Source: Lewinellaceae bacterium (GTDB taxonomy: Bacteria; Bacteroidota; Bacteroidia; Chitinophagales; Saprospiraceae). Taken from it: a stretch of DNA of 55,467 nt. Numbering within the stretch: position 1 is the stretch's first letter; each line of letters starts with the position of its first letter. Location of the stretch: contig JACJXV010000026.1 in assembly GCA_020636445.1 (NCBI GenBank), positions 1 through 55,467 of the forward strand. The letters are read 5' to 3'. Positions 26,154 through 35,332 of this stretch are shown here, piece after piece. The translations under genes and the position numbers were made by a program. Below the pieces are notes generated by a model. It had not been told where the DNA came from, ran no database searches, and saw only the letters and a program-made list of their open reading frames with translations.

Positions 26154-26588
26154 TTATTCTTCCTCCTGTGCTGCTTCTGTGTCCGAATCAGCTGTCGGAT
26201 TGTCGGCCAATAAGCCTTTTCCTTGCAGGTAATGAAACCACTTTACTACTTTTCGCATATCCCCTACATGTACGCGGTCGCGGTCGTACGTGGGTAATAC
26301 ATCAGCAAAGTAGCTCCGCAGCTCCTCTGGAGCAGCCTCCGGGTCAACGGGAGGGTTGTCCGCTTGCTGGTCCAACATGTTGCGAAAGACGTTTTTCAAT
26401 TCCGTCGAGTCCCCATCGTCGGTATAAATTCCAATCGATTCAAGGGGGGTAAACTGGTGTTTACGGGCGGAAGCAAACCTTCTTTTACCATCTGCAAGAT
26501 CTTCAACAATAAGGCCGTTGCTGCGATTGGCTACCAGACGAAAAAGTCCAGATAAACCGCTAACTGCCACAAGATTTTCCAGGTTCAT
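26154..26588 (-). CDS. DUF5606 domain protein
   Basis: A 144-residue acidic protein. The N-terminus MNLENLVAVSGLSGLFRLVANRSNGLIVEDLADGKR matches my memory of the Bacteroidota-specific DUF5606 family, which starts with a similar VAVSGKPGLYKL-type strand pattern. The middle has TPLESIGIYTDDGDSTELKNVF and the end is a low-complexity acidic tail (TEAAQEEE). No signal peptide or membrane segment is present. Function is unknown. It lies upstream of the M3 peptidase gene. Confidence 0.82.
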   Translation of the reverse strand: MNLENLVAVSGLSGLFRLVANRSNGLIVEDLADGKRRFASARKHQFTPLESIGIYTDDGDSTELKNVFRNMLDQQADNPPVDPEAAPEELRSYFADVLPTYDRDRVHVGDMRKVVKWFHYLQGKGLLADNPTADSDTEAAQEEE

Positions 26589-26745
26589 AATCCGTTACTT
26601 GTTCAAAATGAGGAGGCAAATTTAAAAACAAAACTCACAAGTAGGGGGTCGGATTGCGAACACCGCAAAAAAAAGATCCTGACGTGGGTAAGTCTTAACG
26701 GGGGGAGATTGGCTTATTATGATATCAAAATTACTAATATTTTTA

Positions 26746-28752
26746 TCAATAGGCCAGTAACTGAGCTATTTTTTCTCGTAATCGACCCTGGGGCATAAAT
26801 TGCTCTTCCAGGGTTTTGGCAAACGGGATGGGGGTATCCAGCCCCCCAACGCGCACTACCGGTGCATCAAGCTCCTCAAAAGCATGTTCGGTAATATAAG
26901 CCGCTAATTCGGCACCGATTCCGCCCGTCAAAGTATCCTCATGCAAGATTAATACCCGGTTGGTTTTACGTACACTCGCTAAAATAGTTTCATAATCAAG
27001 CGGTAAAAGTGTACGCAGATCTATAATTTCTGCATCAAGCCCCATGTCGGTTACGGCCCGCTGCGCCCAAACAACGCCCATCCCATAAGTGATAATCGAA
27101 AGATCATTACCCGAACGCACCGTTGCGGCTTTTCCTATTTCAACCGTATAGTAGGCTTCGGGAATGCTGGCCGATAGGCTTCGGTAAAGTGCCTTATGCT
27201 CGAAAAAGATAACCGGATTGGGGTCTTCAAAGGCCGCCAACAGCAGGCCCTTCGCATCATAAGGATTGGAGGGATACAGTACCTTAAGCCCGGGGGTATG
27301 GAAAAACCAGGCTTCGTTGCTCTGGGAATGAAAGGGGCCGGCCGCCACCCCGCCACCAGCAGGCATGCGAATGACCACATCAGCTTTTTCACCCCAACGG
27401 TAGTGCAGCTTGGCCAGGTTATTGATAATTTGATTGAACCCACAGGTGACGAAGTCGGCAAACTGCATCTCCACCATGGCCTTATACCCCTTGAGGCTCA
27501 GCCCCAGGCCGGCACCGATGATGGCACTTTCGCACAAAGGAGTATTCCGCACCCGCTCCTTGCCAAACTGCGCAACAAACCCTTCGGTTATTTTGAAAAC
27601 ACCTCCGTAATCGGCGATATCCTGCCCCATTAAAACCAGGTTTTCATGGCGTTCCATCGCCAGGCGCAAGCCATCGGAAATAGCATCAACCAGGCGCCGC
27701 TCAGCTTGTTTTCCCTGCGCTGGCGCAGGAGTGACCTCCTGCTTCCAGGGGGCATAAACATCGGATAATTCAATCGCGGGGTCCAGCTCAGGATCAGGTG
27801 ATTGGTCGGCTTTTGCCAATCCGGTATTAATCTGCTTTTTCCAATCCTTGCGCACCTGCTCGATCTCCTCGGCGGTCATTACTCCTGTTTCCTGCAAAAA
27901 ACGTTCATAATTGGCAATTGGGTCCCGCAAGGCCCAGGTGTCCATCAACTCCTTCGGAACGTATTTGGTGCCCGATGCTTCCTCGTGGCCGCGCATCCGA
28001 AAAGTCATGCATTCCAACAATACCGGTTCAGGGTTTTCCCGCAGTTGCGTGGCCAATTCATTTACCGTCCGGTAAACCTCCAGAATATTATTGCCATCAA
28101 TAGTCAGTGCCCGCATACCATAGCCAATGCCGCGATCGGCAAGCTGAGCGCAGCGAAACTGCTCATTCCCGGGAGTCGATAAGCCGTAGCCGTTATTTTC
28201 AATGATAAAAATGACCGGAAGCTGCCAAACAGCCGCCACATTCAACGCTTCGTGGAATTCTCCTTCGCTGGTTGCCCCGTCCCCGGAGTAGGCTACTGCA
28301 ATCCTTTTTTCTCCGGCAAGTTTATGGGCCAGACCAACACCATCTGCCAGGGATAGCTGAGGTCCCAGGTGCGAAATCATACCTACTATGTGATGTTCCT
28401 TCGCCCCAAAATGGAATGAGCGGTCTCGTCCCTTAGTGTAGCCATCCGCTTTTCCCTGCCATTGCGCAAAAAGGCGGTCAAAAGGCATATTCCGCACGGT
28501 GAATACCCCGAGATTACGGTGCAGGGGAAAAATGAATTCATCGGGTAACATCGCCATAGTAGCTCCCACGGAAATAGCTTCCTGCCCAATTCCGGAAAAC
28601 CATTTGCTGATTTTTCCCTGGCGCAGCAAAATCAGCATCTTTTCTTCAATGAGCCGCGGATATACCAATTGCCGGTGTAATTCGCGCAGTTGATCATCCG
28701 TGATTCCTTCTCGGTTAAAAGTCAGTGGGGCAGGTACCGTTGTTGGCAGCAT
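26746..28752 (-). CDS. Thiamine-diphosphate-dependent 2-oxoacid dehydrogenase E1, fused alpha-beta
   Basis: A 668-residue fusion of the alpha and beta E1 chains that decarboxylate a 2-oxoacid and pass the acyl group to lipoyl-E2. The start at 28752 is an ATG; the longer frame begins at a TTG. The alpha part has IGQEAISVGATMAML and the thiamine-diphosphate motif GDGATSEGEFHEALN...IENNGYG. A linker near 320-345 leads to the beta part (NLVLMGQDIADYGGVF, RVRNTPLCESAIIGAGLGLSLKGYKAMVEMQFADF). The fused layout resembles Bacteroidota branched-chain oxoacid dehydrogenases, but pyruvate cannot be excluded. E2 and E3 genes are not nearby. Confidence 0.9.
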   Translation of the reverse strand: MLPTTVPAPLTFNREGITDDQLRELHRQLVYPRLIEEKMLILLRQGKISKWFSGIGQEAISVGATMAMLPDEFIFPLHRNLGVFTVRNMPFDRLFAQWQGKADGYTKGRDRSFHFGAKEHHIVGMISHLGPQLSLADGVGLAHKLAGEKRIAVAYSGDGATSEGEFHEALNVAAVWQLPVIFIIENNGYGLSTPGNEQFRCAQLADRGIGYGMRALTIDGNNILEVYRTVNELATQLRENPEPVLLECMTFRMRGHEEASGTKYVPKELMDTWALRDPIANYERFLQETGVMTAEEIEQVRKDWKKQINTGLAKADQSPDPELDPAIELSDVYAPWKQEVTPAPAQGKQAERRLVDAISDGLRLAMERHENLVLMGQDIADYGGVFKITEGFVAQFGKERVRNTPLCESAIIGAGLGLSLKGYKAMVEMQFADFVTCGFNQIINNLAKLHYRWGEKADVVIRMPAGGGVAAGPFHSQSNEAWFFHTPGLKVLYPSNPYDAKGLLLAAFEDPNPVIFFEHKALYRSLSASIPEAYYTVEIGKAATVRSGNDLSIITYGMGVVWAQRAVTDMGLDAEIIDLRTLLPLDYETILASVRKTNRVLILHEDTLTGGIGAELAAYITEHAFEELDAPVVRVGGLDTPIPFAKTLEEQFMPQGRLREKIAQLLAY

Positions 28753-28832
28753 AGTGGTTAGGATTTGACTTCCCTGGGAAATTACGGCGGAATTTTCCGT
28801 TTCTTTCTCAGGACGCGTTGGCAATTTCGCTG

Positions 28833-28862
28833 CAAAATAGGCATCCTTAGTGGAAGGCGCAA
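28833..28862 (-). promoter_or_regulatory. Putative promoter of the E1 gene
   Basis: On the minus strand TTG (28862-28860) and TATTTTGC lie 20 bp apart, close to TTG-N20-TAnnTTTG but with one base fewer in the -7 element. It would give a leader of about 75 nt. The rest of the 347-bp spacer 28753-29099 shows no gene; it contains a CGGAATTTTCCG hairpin and a C-run near 28922. Confidence 0.4.
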
Positions 28863-29099
28863 CGATTTTATAGCTGGCGAGGAGTGGTTGGGGAAATTTA
28901 TTGCTAGCAAGCCAGCAATTCGCCCCCCCCTTTCCGGTGGGACGTAACCGACCTTCCTGTCCTCAGCTTGGCCTATCCCTAAAGACTGACCGTAGCATCT
29001 GTACCGCTGATATAGCCCCGGAGATAACAACCTGTCTTCTAAACTAAAGGAGTCCAGGTACTGTTGTGCCTGATATTTAATCACACGAAACCTGCTATC

Positions 29100-29930
29100 A
29101 TGAAGTTACCCATTCTCTTTATCACCATGATTGGTTTGCTGAGCCTGAGCGCCTGCCAGCCAAAAGCAAATACGGATCAGGGCAATATGGGTCAGTTTGC
29201 CGATGATACGGCTTTTCAGGCGGCCCACGACAAACCTGAAGAACTTGCTTTTACGGGCAAAGGTGAAATGATCACCTTCGCAACGCCCGACGGCAAACAG
29301 GGCTCCGCTTACGCACTCAAACCTGCCCAGCCTTCCGGCAAAGTCCTGTTCGTCATTCACGAATGGTGGGGCCTAAACGACCACATCAAACAAGAAGCTG
29401 AACACCTGTTTGACAGCTTGCAAAACGTAACCGTCATGGCCCTCGACATGTACGACGGCAAATCCACTGACAATCCGGAAGAAGCGGGCAAGCTGATGCA
29501 GGCCGTTAGCAACGATCGGGCGGAAGCAATCATCAAAGGCGCGTTAACACAGGTTGGATCAACTGCCCAAATTGCTACTATCGGTTGGTGCTTTGGTGGC
29601 GGTTGGTCGTTGCGTAGTGCTATCCTGGGTGGCAAACAAGTCGTCGGAACCGTTATGTATTATGGCCTTCCGGTTGACAACGCCAAAGAACTGGCTCCGC
29701 TAAAAGCTCCCGTACTGGGTATTTTTGCAGCAAAAGATGCCTGGATTACCCCTGAAGTGGTTACCAAGTTCGAAAACCTGGCTAAGGCTACCGGGAAGTC
29801 CCTGGAAGTGCACCAGTTTCCAGCCGACCATGCATTTGCGAATCCCAGCAACCCGAATTTCGATGCTAAAAATGCCGGTGAAGCCAATAAACTGGCATTA
29901 ACCTTCCTGCGCAAGCATTTCGGGGCCTAA
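29100..29930 (+). CDS. Dienelactone hydrolase family lipoprotein
   Basis: A 276-residue alpha/beta hydrolase from ATG at 29100, which gives the lipoprotein signal MKLPILFITMIGLLSLSAC (lipobox LSAC). The catalytic Cys lies in GWCFGGG, the Asp in FAAKDAWITPE and the His in PADHAFANPSNPNFD, matching the Cys-Asp-His triad of dienelactone hydrolases. VIHEWWGLNDHIKQEAEHL is also typical. It is predicted to act in the periplasm or at the outer membrane. The substrate is unknown; many relatives do not act on dienelactone. The gene converges on the penicillin-binding protein gene across a shared hairpin. Confidence 0.9.
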   Translation: MKLPILFITMIGLLSLSACQPKANTDQGNMGQFADDTAFQAAHDKPEELAFTGKGEMITFATPDGKQGSAYALKPAQPSGKVLFVIHEWWGLNDHIKQEAEHLFDSLQNVTVMALDMYDGKSTDNPEEAGKLMQAVSNDRAEAIIKGALTQVGSTAQIATIGWCFGGGWSLRSAILGGKQVVGTVMYYGLPVDNAKELAPLKAPVLGIFAAKDAWITPEVVTKFENLAKATGKSLEVHQFPADHAFANPSNPNFDAKNAGEANKLALTFLRKHFGA

Positions 29931-29936
29931 GCGCCT

Positions 29937-29991
29937 GGCGGGTAACCACAGCAGTAATTCCGCACAAAGTGCGGGGTTACTGCTGCCCGCC
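29937..29991. terminator. Long bidirectional hairpin between convergent genes
   Basis: A 17-bp stem (29949-29965 with 29969-29985, including two G-U pairs) surrounds a 3-nt AAA loop. A second GGCGGG/CCCGCC pairing (29937-29942, 29986-29991) extends it beyond a 6-nt bulge. No T-run follows on the plus side; on the minus side nothing strong follows either. The TAA stop of the penicillin-binding protein gene (29979-29977) is inside the stem. Confidence 0.65.
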
Positions 29992-32613
29992 ATCATTATT
30001 TTTCTTCTTGTTGCCGAAGAGCAATTTATTCCAGAATTCTTTGCGCTCCTCCCGCCGGTCTTCCCGTTCCAATGCCCGGCTATTAAAGCGGAGCATCCGG
30101 TTATAATAGGCGGAATCAGACTCATTCGCACGGCGGGGCTGGAACCGCAACTCCAAATCGTCATTGACCTGTTCCGACACCGGCCGCGCCAGCGCACTTG
30201 AATCGCCTCGCTGCTGCATCTCCTGATACAGCCGGCTATAAAAGGCAGGATTTGTCATGAAGTTCAGCCAGTTTTCAGAAGCAATAGGTAAATCGTCGAG
30301 ATTGGGCGGGCAATCCATTGCCCACTGCAACGAGTCGGGCACCGCCGGAAAGGAACCCCCATAATACTTCCGCAACGATTTGGCGGCTGAAGCACGGCGC
30401 ATAAAACTACCCCAGATCGGCAAAGCAGTGCTCGACCCCTGGCCGGAGCTTAAACTACGGAAATGAACAGCAGGTGTCGAGGCGCCTACCCAAACCCCCG
30501 CGACCAAGCCCGGAGTACAGCCAATAAACCACCCATCGGCATTGTTTTGTGAAGTGCCCGTTTTACCGGCAATAGGCCCACGCAGTCCGAAAGTTGTCCG
30601 TAACCGGCGCCCGGTACCATTATTAACTACCCCCTCAAGCATATGTAAAACCATATTGGAGGTTACTTCCGATAAAGCCCTGCTGCTCGCAGGGCGCTTA
30701 AAGGAGACAATCTCGTTGCCCTCACTATCCTCGATGCGCACCAGGTAATGCGGAGTAACCCGAACGCCCCGATTCGCCAACGTACCAAATACCTGCACCA
30801 TATCATAAAGGCTGGCATCCGTAGTACCCAGGGCAATGGAAGGGGCATTGGGAATGGGCGCACTAACCCCCATATCACGACCTAGCTTGCGCACCGGCTC
30901 AATTCCCGTGCGCATGAGTATCGCAACACTCACCGTATTAATCGACTTGGACAATGCGCCTTCCATAGAATAGATACCACCATATTCGCCATCCGAGTTT
31001 TCAGGCTTCCAGTTTTCATATTCCGGATATTCAACCAACTCGTTGGGGAAGTACTCACACGGGCTAATACCCGCCTCCAGCGCTGCAGCATAAACGACAG
31101 GCTTGAAGGTGGAGCCCACCTGGCGACGAGCCTTTACATGGTCAAACTGAATATACCCATGATCAATGCCGCCAACCCAGACTTTTACTTCACCGGTTGC
31201 CGGGTCCATCGCCAGCATCCCCGTATTTAGCATAGCGAGGTAATATTTGACCGAATCCAATGGGGTCATCTCCTTCACCAGTGGTTCTTTTCCCCAGGTA
31301 AAAAGCGTCATCTCATGGGGTTCGTTGAAGGCCCGCTCGATCGCTTTTTCGGAGGCACCAGCCTCTTTGAGTTGTTTGTAGCGGCGGGTTTGTTTCACTG
31401 CTTGCTGCAGAATACTTTCACTGCCCCAGGGGGTTCCTTTTTTCCATTCTTTAGCAAAATTAGCCTGTATCTGAGGCATTTGTTCCTGAACAGCAGCTTC
31501 GGCATACCGTTGCAGGCGGGAATCAATAGTCGTGTAAATCCGCAAGCCATCCGTGTACAGATCATACCGACTGCCGTCAGGCTTGCGGTAGTCCTCCAGA
31601 ATGTCCTCTAATTCTACCCGTAAATGTTCGCGGAAATAAGTAGCTGGCCCCTGGTTACGGCCATCCTGCGAATAGTGCAGGTTTATGGGCAGCTGTTGTA
31701 AAGAATCACAACCCGCCTCCGTCAGGTACTTGTAGCGCTTCATTTGCGCCAGCACAGTATTGCGGCGCTCGAGAGCCCGCTCCGGATGCCGAACCGGATG
31801 ATAGGAGGTTGGTGCCTTTAGCATCCCCACCAATACGGCGGCTTCTTCTACTTTGAGTTCCGCCAGTGACTGACCAAAAAAGCGTTGTGCAGCCACCTTT
31901 ACACCAAAAATATTATCACTGAAAGGTACTGTATTCAAATAGAGGCGAAGAAGTTCTTCCTTGGTATAGATCTGCTCCAGACGTCGGGCCACAAACATCT
32001 CCCGAACCTTATTCACCGGAGTACTGAACATCCAGTAACTGCGGCGCGGGAAAAGGTTTTTGGCTAATTGTTGGCTAAGCGTACTTCCGCCACCCGACGA
32101 TTCATCTGACAAAAGGATCGACTTAACCATTACCCGCAACAGCGCGCGCGGATCGACACCACCATGCTCAAAAAAACGGGCATCTTCCGTAGCGACCAAC
32201 GCATTGATGATATTCGGAGAAATCTCTTCAAAGTCAGCATTGACACGATTTTCTGTAAAATAACGCCCCAGTAAAACCCCGTCTGCCCCGTACACCTCAG
32301 CGGCGTTATTGTTCCGAATGTCCCGCAATGCCTGGTAATTAGGCAAAGCCCCAAACAGCCCCAGATAAACACTGATGACAAACAGAACCAGCAAAACACC
32401 TCCTCCAGCCATGCCCCATAACCCATAGCGCAGCCACTCCTGCCGATTCGGGCGCTTGGCCCAGTAATACGCAGCTTTCTCCCGAATAATAGCCTCCACC
32501 GAAACGATGGGTCGGCCCGTCCAGGCTGAAAGGCGCCGGCTGATCGCCTGATCTGCGGCCGTGATGTACGGCCGAGCCCGCTGTGCCCATTCTTGAAGAC
32601 GTTCCCTTAACAT
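29977..32613 (-). CDS. Class A penicillin-binding protein (PBP1A-like transglycosylase/transpeptidase)
   Basis: An 878-residue bifunctional peptidoglycan synthase. A cytoplasmic tail is followed by one membrane helix (about 65-88). The GT51 glycosyltransferase domain has catalytic E143 in ATEDARFFEHGG and the motif GGSTLSQQLAKNLF. The transpeptidase domain has SxxK in GSTFKP (around 503), SxN in SKSINTVSV and KTG in GKTGTSQNNADGWFIG. The C-terminal 130 residues are hydrophilic, Arg-rich and variable. It polymerises and cross-links peptidoglycan in the periplasm. No cell-division genes are adjacent. Confidence 0.95.
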   Translation of the reverse strand: MLRERLQEWAQRARPYITAADQAISRRLSAWTGRPIVSVEAIIREKAAYYWAKRPNRQEWLRYGLWGMAGGGVLLVLFVISVYLGLFGALPNYQALRDIRNNNAAEVYGADGVLLGRYFTENRVNADFEEISPNIINALVATEDARFFEHGGVDPRALLRVMVKSILLSDESSGGGSTLSQQLAKNLFPRRSYWMFSTPVNKVREMFVARRLEQIYTKEELLRLYLNTVPFSDNIFGVKVAAQRFFGQSLAELKVEEAAVLVGMLKAPTSYHPVRHPERALERRNTVLAQMKRYKYLTEAGCDSLQQLPINLHYSQDGRNQGPATYFREHLRVELEDILEDYRKPDGSRYDLYTDGLRIYTTIDSRLQRYAEAAVQEQMPQIQANFAKEWKKGTPWGSESILQQAVKQTRRYKQLKEAGASEKAIERAFNEPHEMTLFTWGKEPLVKEMTPLDSVKYYLAMLNTGMLAMDPATGEVKVWVGGIDHGYIQFDHVKARRQVGSTFKPVVYAAALEAGISPCEYFPNELVEYPEYENWKPENSDGEYGGIYSMEGALSKSINTVSVAILMRTGIEPVRKLGRDMGVSAPIPNAPSIALGTTDASLYDMVQVFGTLANRGVRVTPHYLVRIEDSEGNEIVSFKRPASSRALSEVTSNMVLHMLEGVVNNGTGRRLRTTFGLRGPIAGKTGTSQNNADGWFIGCTPGLVAGVWVGASTPAVHFRSLSSGQGSSTALPIWGSFMRRASAAKSLRKYYGGSFPAVPDSLQWAMDCPPNLDDLPIASENWLNFMTNPAFYSRLYQEMQQRGDSSALARPVSEQVNDDLELRFQPRRANESDSAYYNRMLRFNSRALEREDRREERKEFWNKLLFGNKKKNNDGGQQ

Positions 32614-33112
32614 GAACCTTTATTTTCCATTAGGACGGCAAAAGGCCATCAAATCAACAGCTTAAAACGAAATTTCTCCACTTTTATGCCAAAGCACCAG
32701 CAGAAAATGCAGATAAAGTTCCTGACTTTGCCGTTTCAGGGCTTACAGAACACAAAAATGTTTCAAAATTTCAATAAAATCAAACATTTTATTGCATATT
32801 CGACGAATGAGGCCGGACTTTGAGGCTCCGGCTTATTTGGCGCTACTTTTAGGTTTATACCGTTTCGCTTTGCTCACTCGGTTTATGCCACTCACTTCGT
32901 TCGTTCGGTTTATAAAGTTTATTTTTTAAGCTAATACGCCAATACGCTTTTTCAGGTTTATACCGTTTCGCTTTGCTCGCTCGGTTTATGGGGTTTATAA
33001 AGTTTATGGGGTTTATGTAGTTGAAATTGGAGGTAAAACGCCAACCGTCAACATCCTAACACGCAACTAGCCAATGCGCCAATAGCTAACGCGCTAATAC
33101 GCCTAAAAGCAG
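32614..33112. repeat. Spacer with repeated GTTTAT blocks and a GCTAATACGCC satellite
   Basis: There is no credible gene in this spacer. A 37-bp block occurs twice with one mismatch (32851-32887 and 32954-32990); it begins AGGTTTATACCGTTTCGC and ends CTCGGTTTATG. Around it are many GGTTTAT units. Degenerate copies of GCTAATACGCC and CAATACGC occur at 32930-32950 and 33055-33102. Near 32755-32790 there is a 9-bp inverted repeat AAAATGTTT/AAACATTTT. These are low-complexity or satellite-like repeats of unknown role. Confidence 0.6.
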
Positions 33113-33148
33113 CATCCCGAACTTCGGACGGTGCCGAAATTCGGGATG
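33113..33148 (-). terminator. Intrinsic terminator of groES-groEL
   Basis: Arms CATCCCGAACTTCGG and CCGAAATTCGGGATG (33113-33127, 33134-33148) form a 15-bp stem with one mismatch and a 6-nt loop. It lies about 57 bp after the groEL stop. On the minus strand CTGCTTTTAGG follows, a short T-run. Confidence 0.75.
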
Positions 33149-33204
33149 GCCTCATGTTTGATAAGCATTGCCCGTGCTCGCACAGGGGAATAGCTGGTTG
33201 CGAC

Positions 33205-34836
33205 TTACATCATATCATCATAACCACCTGGCATCGCTGGAACCGGAGCTTTTTTATCCGGCTTGTCGTTGATGGCACAGTCGGTAGTCAGTACCATTCC
33301 GGCAATTGAAGAGGCATTCTCCAGCGCAATACGACTTACCTTAACTGGATCAATTACCCCGGCAGTCTTCAGATCCTCGTAGCGATCAGTGCGGGCATTA
33401 TATCCCATGCTACCCTTACTGCTGGCCACCTTGTCCAGAACTACGGAAGGTTCTACCCCGGCATTGGCAGCAATATTCCGCAAGGGTGATTCCAGCGCCT
33501 TCCGAACAATGTCAATACCAATCGTTTCATCTTCATTGGCCCCTTTGCTATTGTTCAACGCCTGGATTGCTCTTACGAAGGCTACCCCGCCTCCCGTCAC
33601 AATGCCTTCTTCAATCGCGGCACGCGTAGCGTGCAGGGCATCATCAACCCGGTCTTTTTTCTCCTTCATCTCAACCTCGGTTGCTGCGCCGATGTGCAGC
33701 ACGGCCACCCCGCCAACAAGCTTGGCCAAACGCTCCTGGAGCTTTTCCCGGTCGTAATCAGAGCTTGTATTTTCGATCTGCTGCTTGATTTGTGCGGCCC
33801 GCGCCTTGACCTTGTCGGCCGCTCCACGGCCATTGACAATCGTAGTATTATCCTTATTGATGCTGACCTTTTCGGCCTGTCCCAGCATCTCTACCGTCGC
33901 ATTCTCGAGGGTGTATCCCTGTTCTTCGCTGATGACAACACCTCCGGTCAGTATCGCGATATCTTCCAGCATCGCTTTGCGGCGATCACCAAAGCCCGGT
34001 GCCTTGACAGCGACGACATTCAACACCGAACGCAGGCGGTTGACCACCAGCGTACTGAGCGCTGATCCATCTACATCTTCCGCAATGATCAGTAAAGGTC
34101 GGTTCATTTTAGCTGCCGACTCCAACAAAGGCAGTAACTCCTTGATATTGGAAACTTTCTTTTCATGGATCAGGATTAACGGATTATCGTACTCGGCAAT
34201 CATTTTCTCCGTATCCGTAACGAAATAGGGGGATAAATAACCCCGGTCAAACTGCATCCCGCTTACTTCCTCCACATAGGTTTCCGTACCCTTGGCTTCC
34301 TCAAGGGTAATGACACCATCCTTGGAAACCCGCTTCATGGCATCGGCGATCAGTTCCCCTATTTCTTCGTCATTATTGGCCGAAATTGCGGCTACCTGCT
34401 TGATCTTGGCAAAATCGTCGCCTACCAGCTCGGCCTGCTCCCGCAGATTTGCCACCACCAACTGCGTGGCTTTATCGATCCCCCGCTTGAGGTCCATCGG
34501 ATTGGCACCGGCAGTCAGGTTCTTTAATCCAACCCCAATCATCGCCTGCGCCAGCACTGTTGCAGTGGTAGTGCCATCACCCGCAGCGTCGGCCGTTTTG
34601 GAAGCTGCCACTTTTAAGAGTTGTACCCCCATATTTTCCAACTGGTCTTCCAACTCAATTTCTTTGGCTACCGTAACCCCGTCTTTGGTGACGTGCGGCG
34701 CTCCGAATTTTTTCTCAATCACTACATTACGACCCTTGGGGCCTAAAGTTACCTTAACGGCTTCTGCCAACTTGTCGATCCCACGCTTTAGTTTTTCCTG
34801 TGCGTGGCTGTTGTGGGTAATTTCTTTAGCTGCCAT
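33205..34836 (-). CDS. groL: Chaperonin GroEL (Hsp60)
   Basis: A 543-residue chaperonin subunit that encloses unfolded proteins with GroES in an ATP-driven cycle. The start at 34836 gives MAAKEITHNSHAQEKLKRGI; the frame upstream to 34896 overlaps groES and is not GroEL-like. The ATPase motif GDGTTTATVLAQ, the substrate-binding apical domain, and the signature AATEVEMKEKKDRVDDALHATRAA are all present. The C-terminus is KKAPVPAMPGGYDDMM, short on GGM repeats. It follows groES by 37 bp and is terminated at 33113-33148. Confidence 0.97.
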   Translation of the reverse strand: MAAKEITHNSHAQEKLKRGIDKLAEAVKVTLGPKGRNVVIEKKFGAPHVTKDGVTVAKEIELEDQLENMGVQLLKVAASKTADAAGDGTTTATVLAQAMIGVGLKNLTAGANPMDLKRGIDKATQLVVANLREQAELVGDDFAKIKQVAAISANNDEEIGELIADAMKRVSKDGVITLEEAKGTETYVEEVSGMQFDRGYLSPYFVTDTEKMIAEYDNPLILIHEKKVSNIKELLPLLESAAKMNRPLLIIAEDVDGSALSTLVVNRLRSVLNVVAVKAPGFGDRRKAMLEDIAILTGGVVISEEQGYTLENATVEMLGQAEKVSINKDNTTIVNGRGAADKVKARAAQIKQQIENTSSDYDREKLQERLAKLVGGVAVLHIGAATEVEMKEKKDRVDDALHATRAAIEEGIVTGGGVAFVRAIQALNNSKGANEDETIGIDIVRKALESPLRNIAANAGVEPSVVLDKVASSKGSMGYNARTDRYEDLKTAGVIDPVKVSRIALENASSIAGMVLTTDCAINDKPDKKAPVPAMPGGYDDMM

Positions 34837-34873
34837 GCTATCCCGCTTTTTGTTGTGATTAAAAAAATCTTTG

Positions 34874-35152
34874 CTACAAAATGACCAGAATGTCATCTTC
34901 CCGCATAATCAGGTAGTCATCACCTTCCCATTGAATCTGCTGACCTGCGTACTTGCCATACAATACGACATCGCCTACCGCTACCGTCATCAGATTACCT
35001 TCTTTGCCCGGACCAACTGCCACCACTTCTCCACGTTGGGGCTTTTCCTTGGCCGTATCCGGAATGATGATTCCTCCTTTGGTTTTCTCCTCCGCAGGCG
35101 CGGGTTTTACCACAACCCGGTCATTGATCGGACGCATCTTCATTGCTGACAT
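34874..35152 (-). CDS. groS: Co-chaperonin GroES (Hsp10)
   Basis: A 92-residue lid of the GroEL chamber. The core motifs are MRPINDRVVVKPAPAEEKTKGGIIIPDTAKEKP and VLYGKYAGQQIQWEGDDYLIMREDDILVIL. The mobile loop (KTKGGIII) is normal. A second possible start lies three codons in. It is the first gene of a groES-groEL pair behind the sigma-54-like promoter at 35194-35209. Confidence 0.96.
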   Translation of the reverse strand: MSAMKMRPINDRVVVKPAPAEEKTKGGIIIPDTAKEKPQRGEVVAVGPGKEGNLMTVAVGDVVLYGKYAGQQIQWEGDDYLIMREDDILVIL

Positions 35153-35193
35153 AACTTTTCGGTTAAAAGATTTTTTTCATCGTCTCTGCCCGT

Positions 35194-35209
35194 ACAAGCA
35201 GAATGCCAA
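35194..35209 (-). promoter_or_regulatory. Sigma-54-like promoter of groES-groEL
   Basis: On the minus strand the sequence is TTGGCATTCTGCTTGT. It fits TGGCAY-N5-TTGC with correct 10-bp spacing, except that the -12 GC is GT. The predicted start is near 35183, about 30 nt before the groES ATG. It is weaker than the matching element before grpE, but the layout is the same. Confidence 0.5.
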
Positions 35210-35228
35210 GCCGCCTTCCCCGGATAAT

Positions 35229-35270
35229 CTGTCGGCAATACTGTCATTTTGACAGCATCCTTCCTGTCAG
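35229..35270 (-). promoter_or_regulatory. Perfect CTGTCA-N3-TGACAG dyad with flanking half-sites upstream of groES
   Basis: Positions 35241-35255 read CTGTCATTTTGACAG, a perfect 6+3+6 dyad. Further half-sites are CTGTCGG (35229-35235) and CTGTCAG (35264-35270). The dyad lies 31 bp upstream of the sigma-54-like element, a position where an enhancer-binding activator could sit. The shared pattern before grpE supports function. Confidence 0.55.
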
Positions 35271-35332
35271 TTATTCCCGGCGGCAGGGTTGCTCCTCCTG
35301 GCGTGCTTTGCGTTCCAAACCCAGTGGCACGG

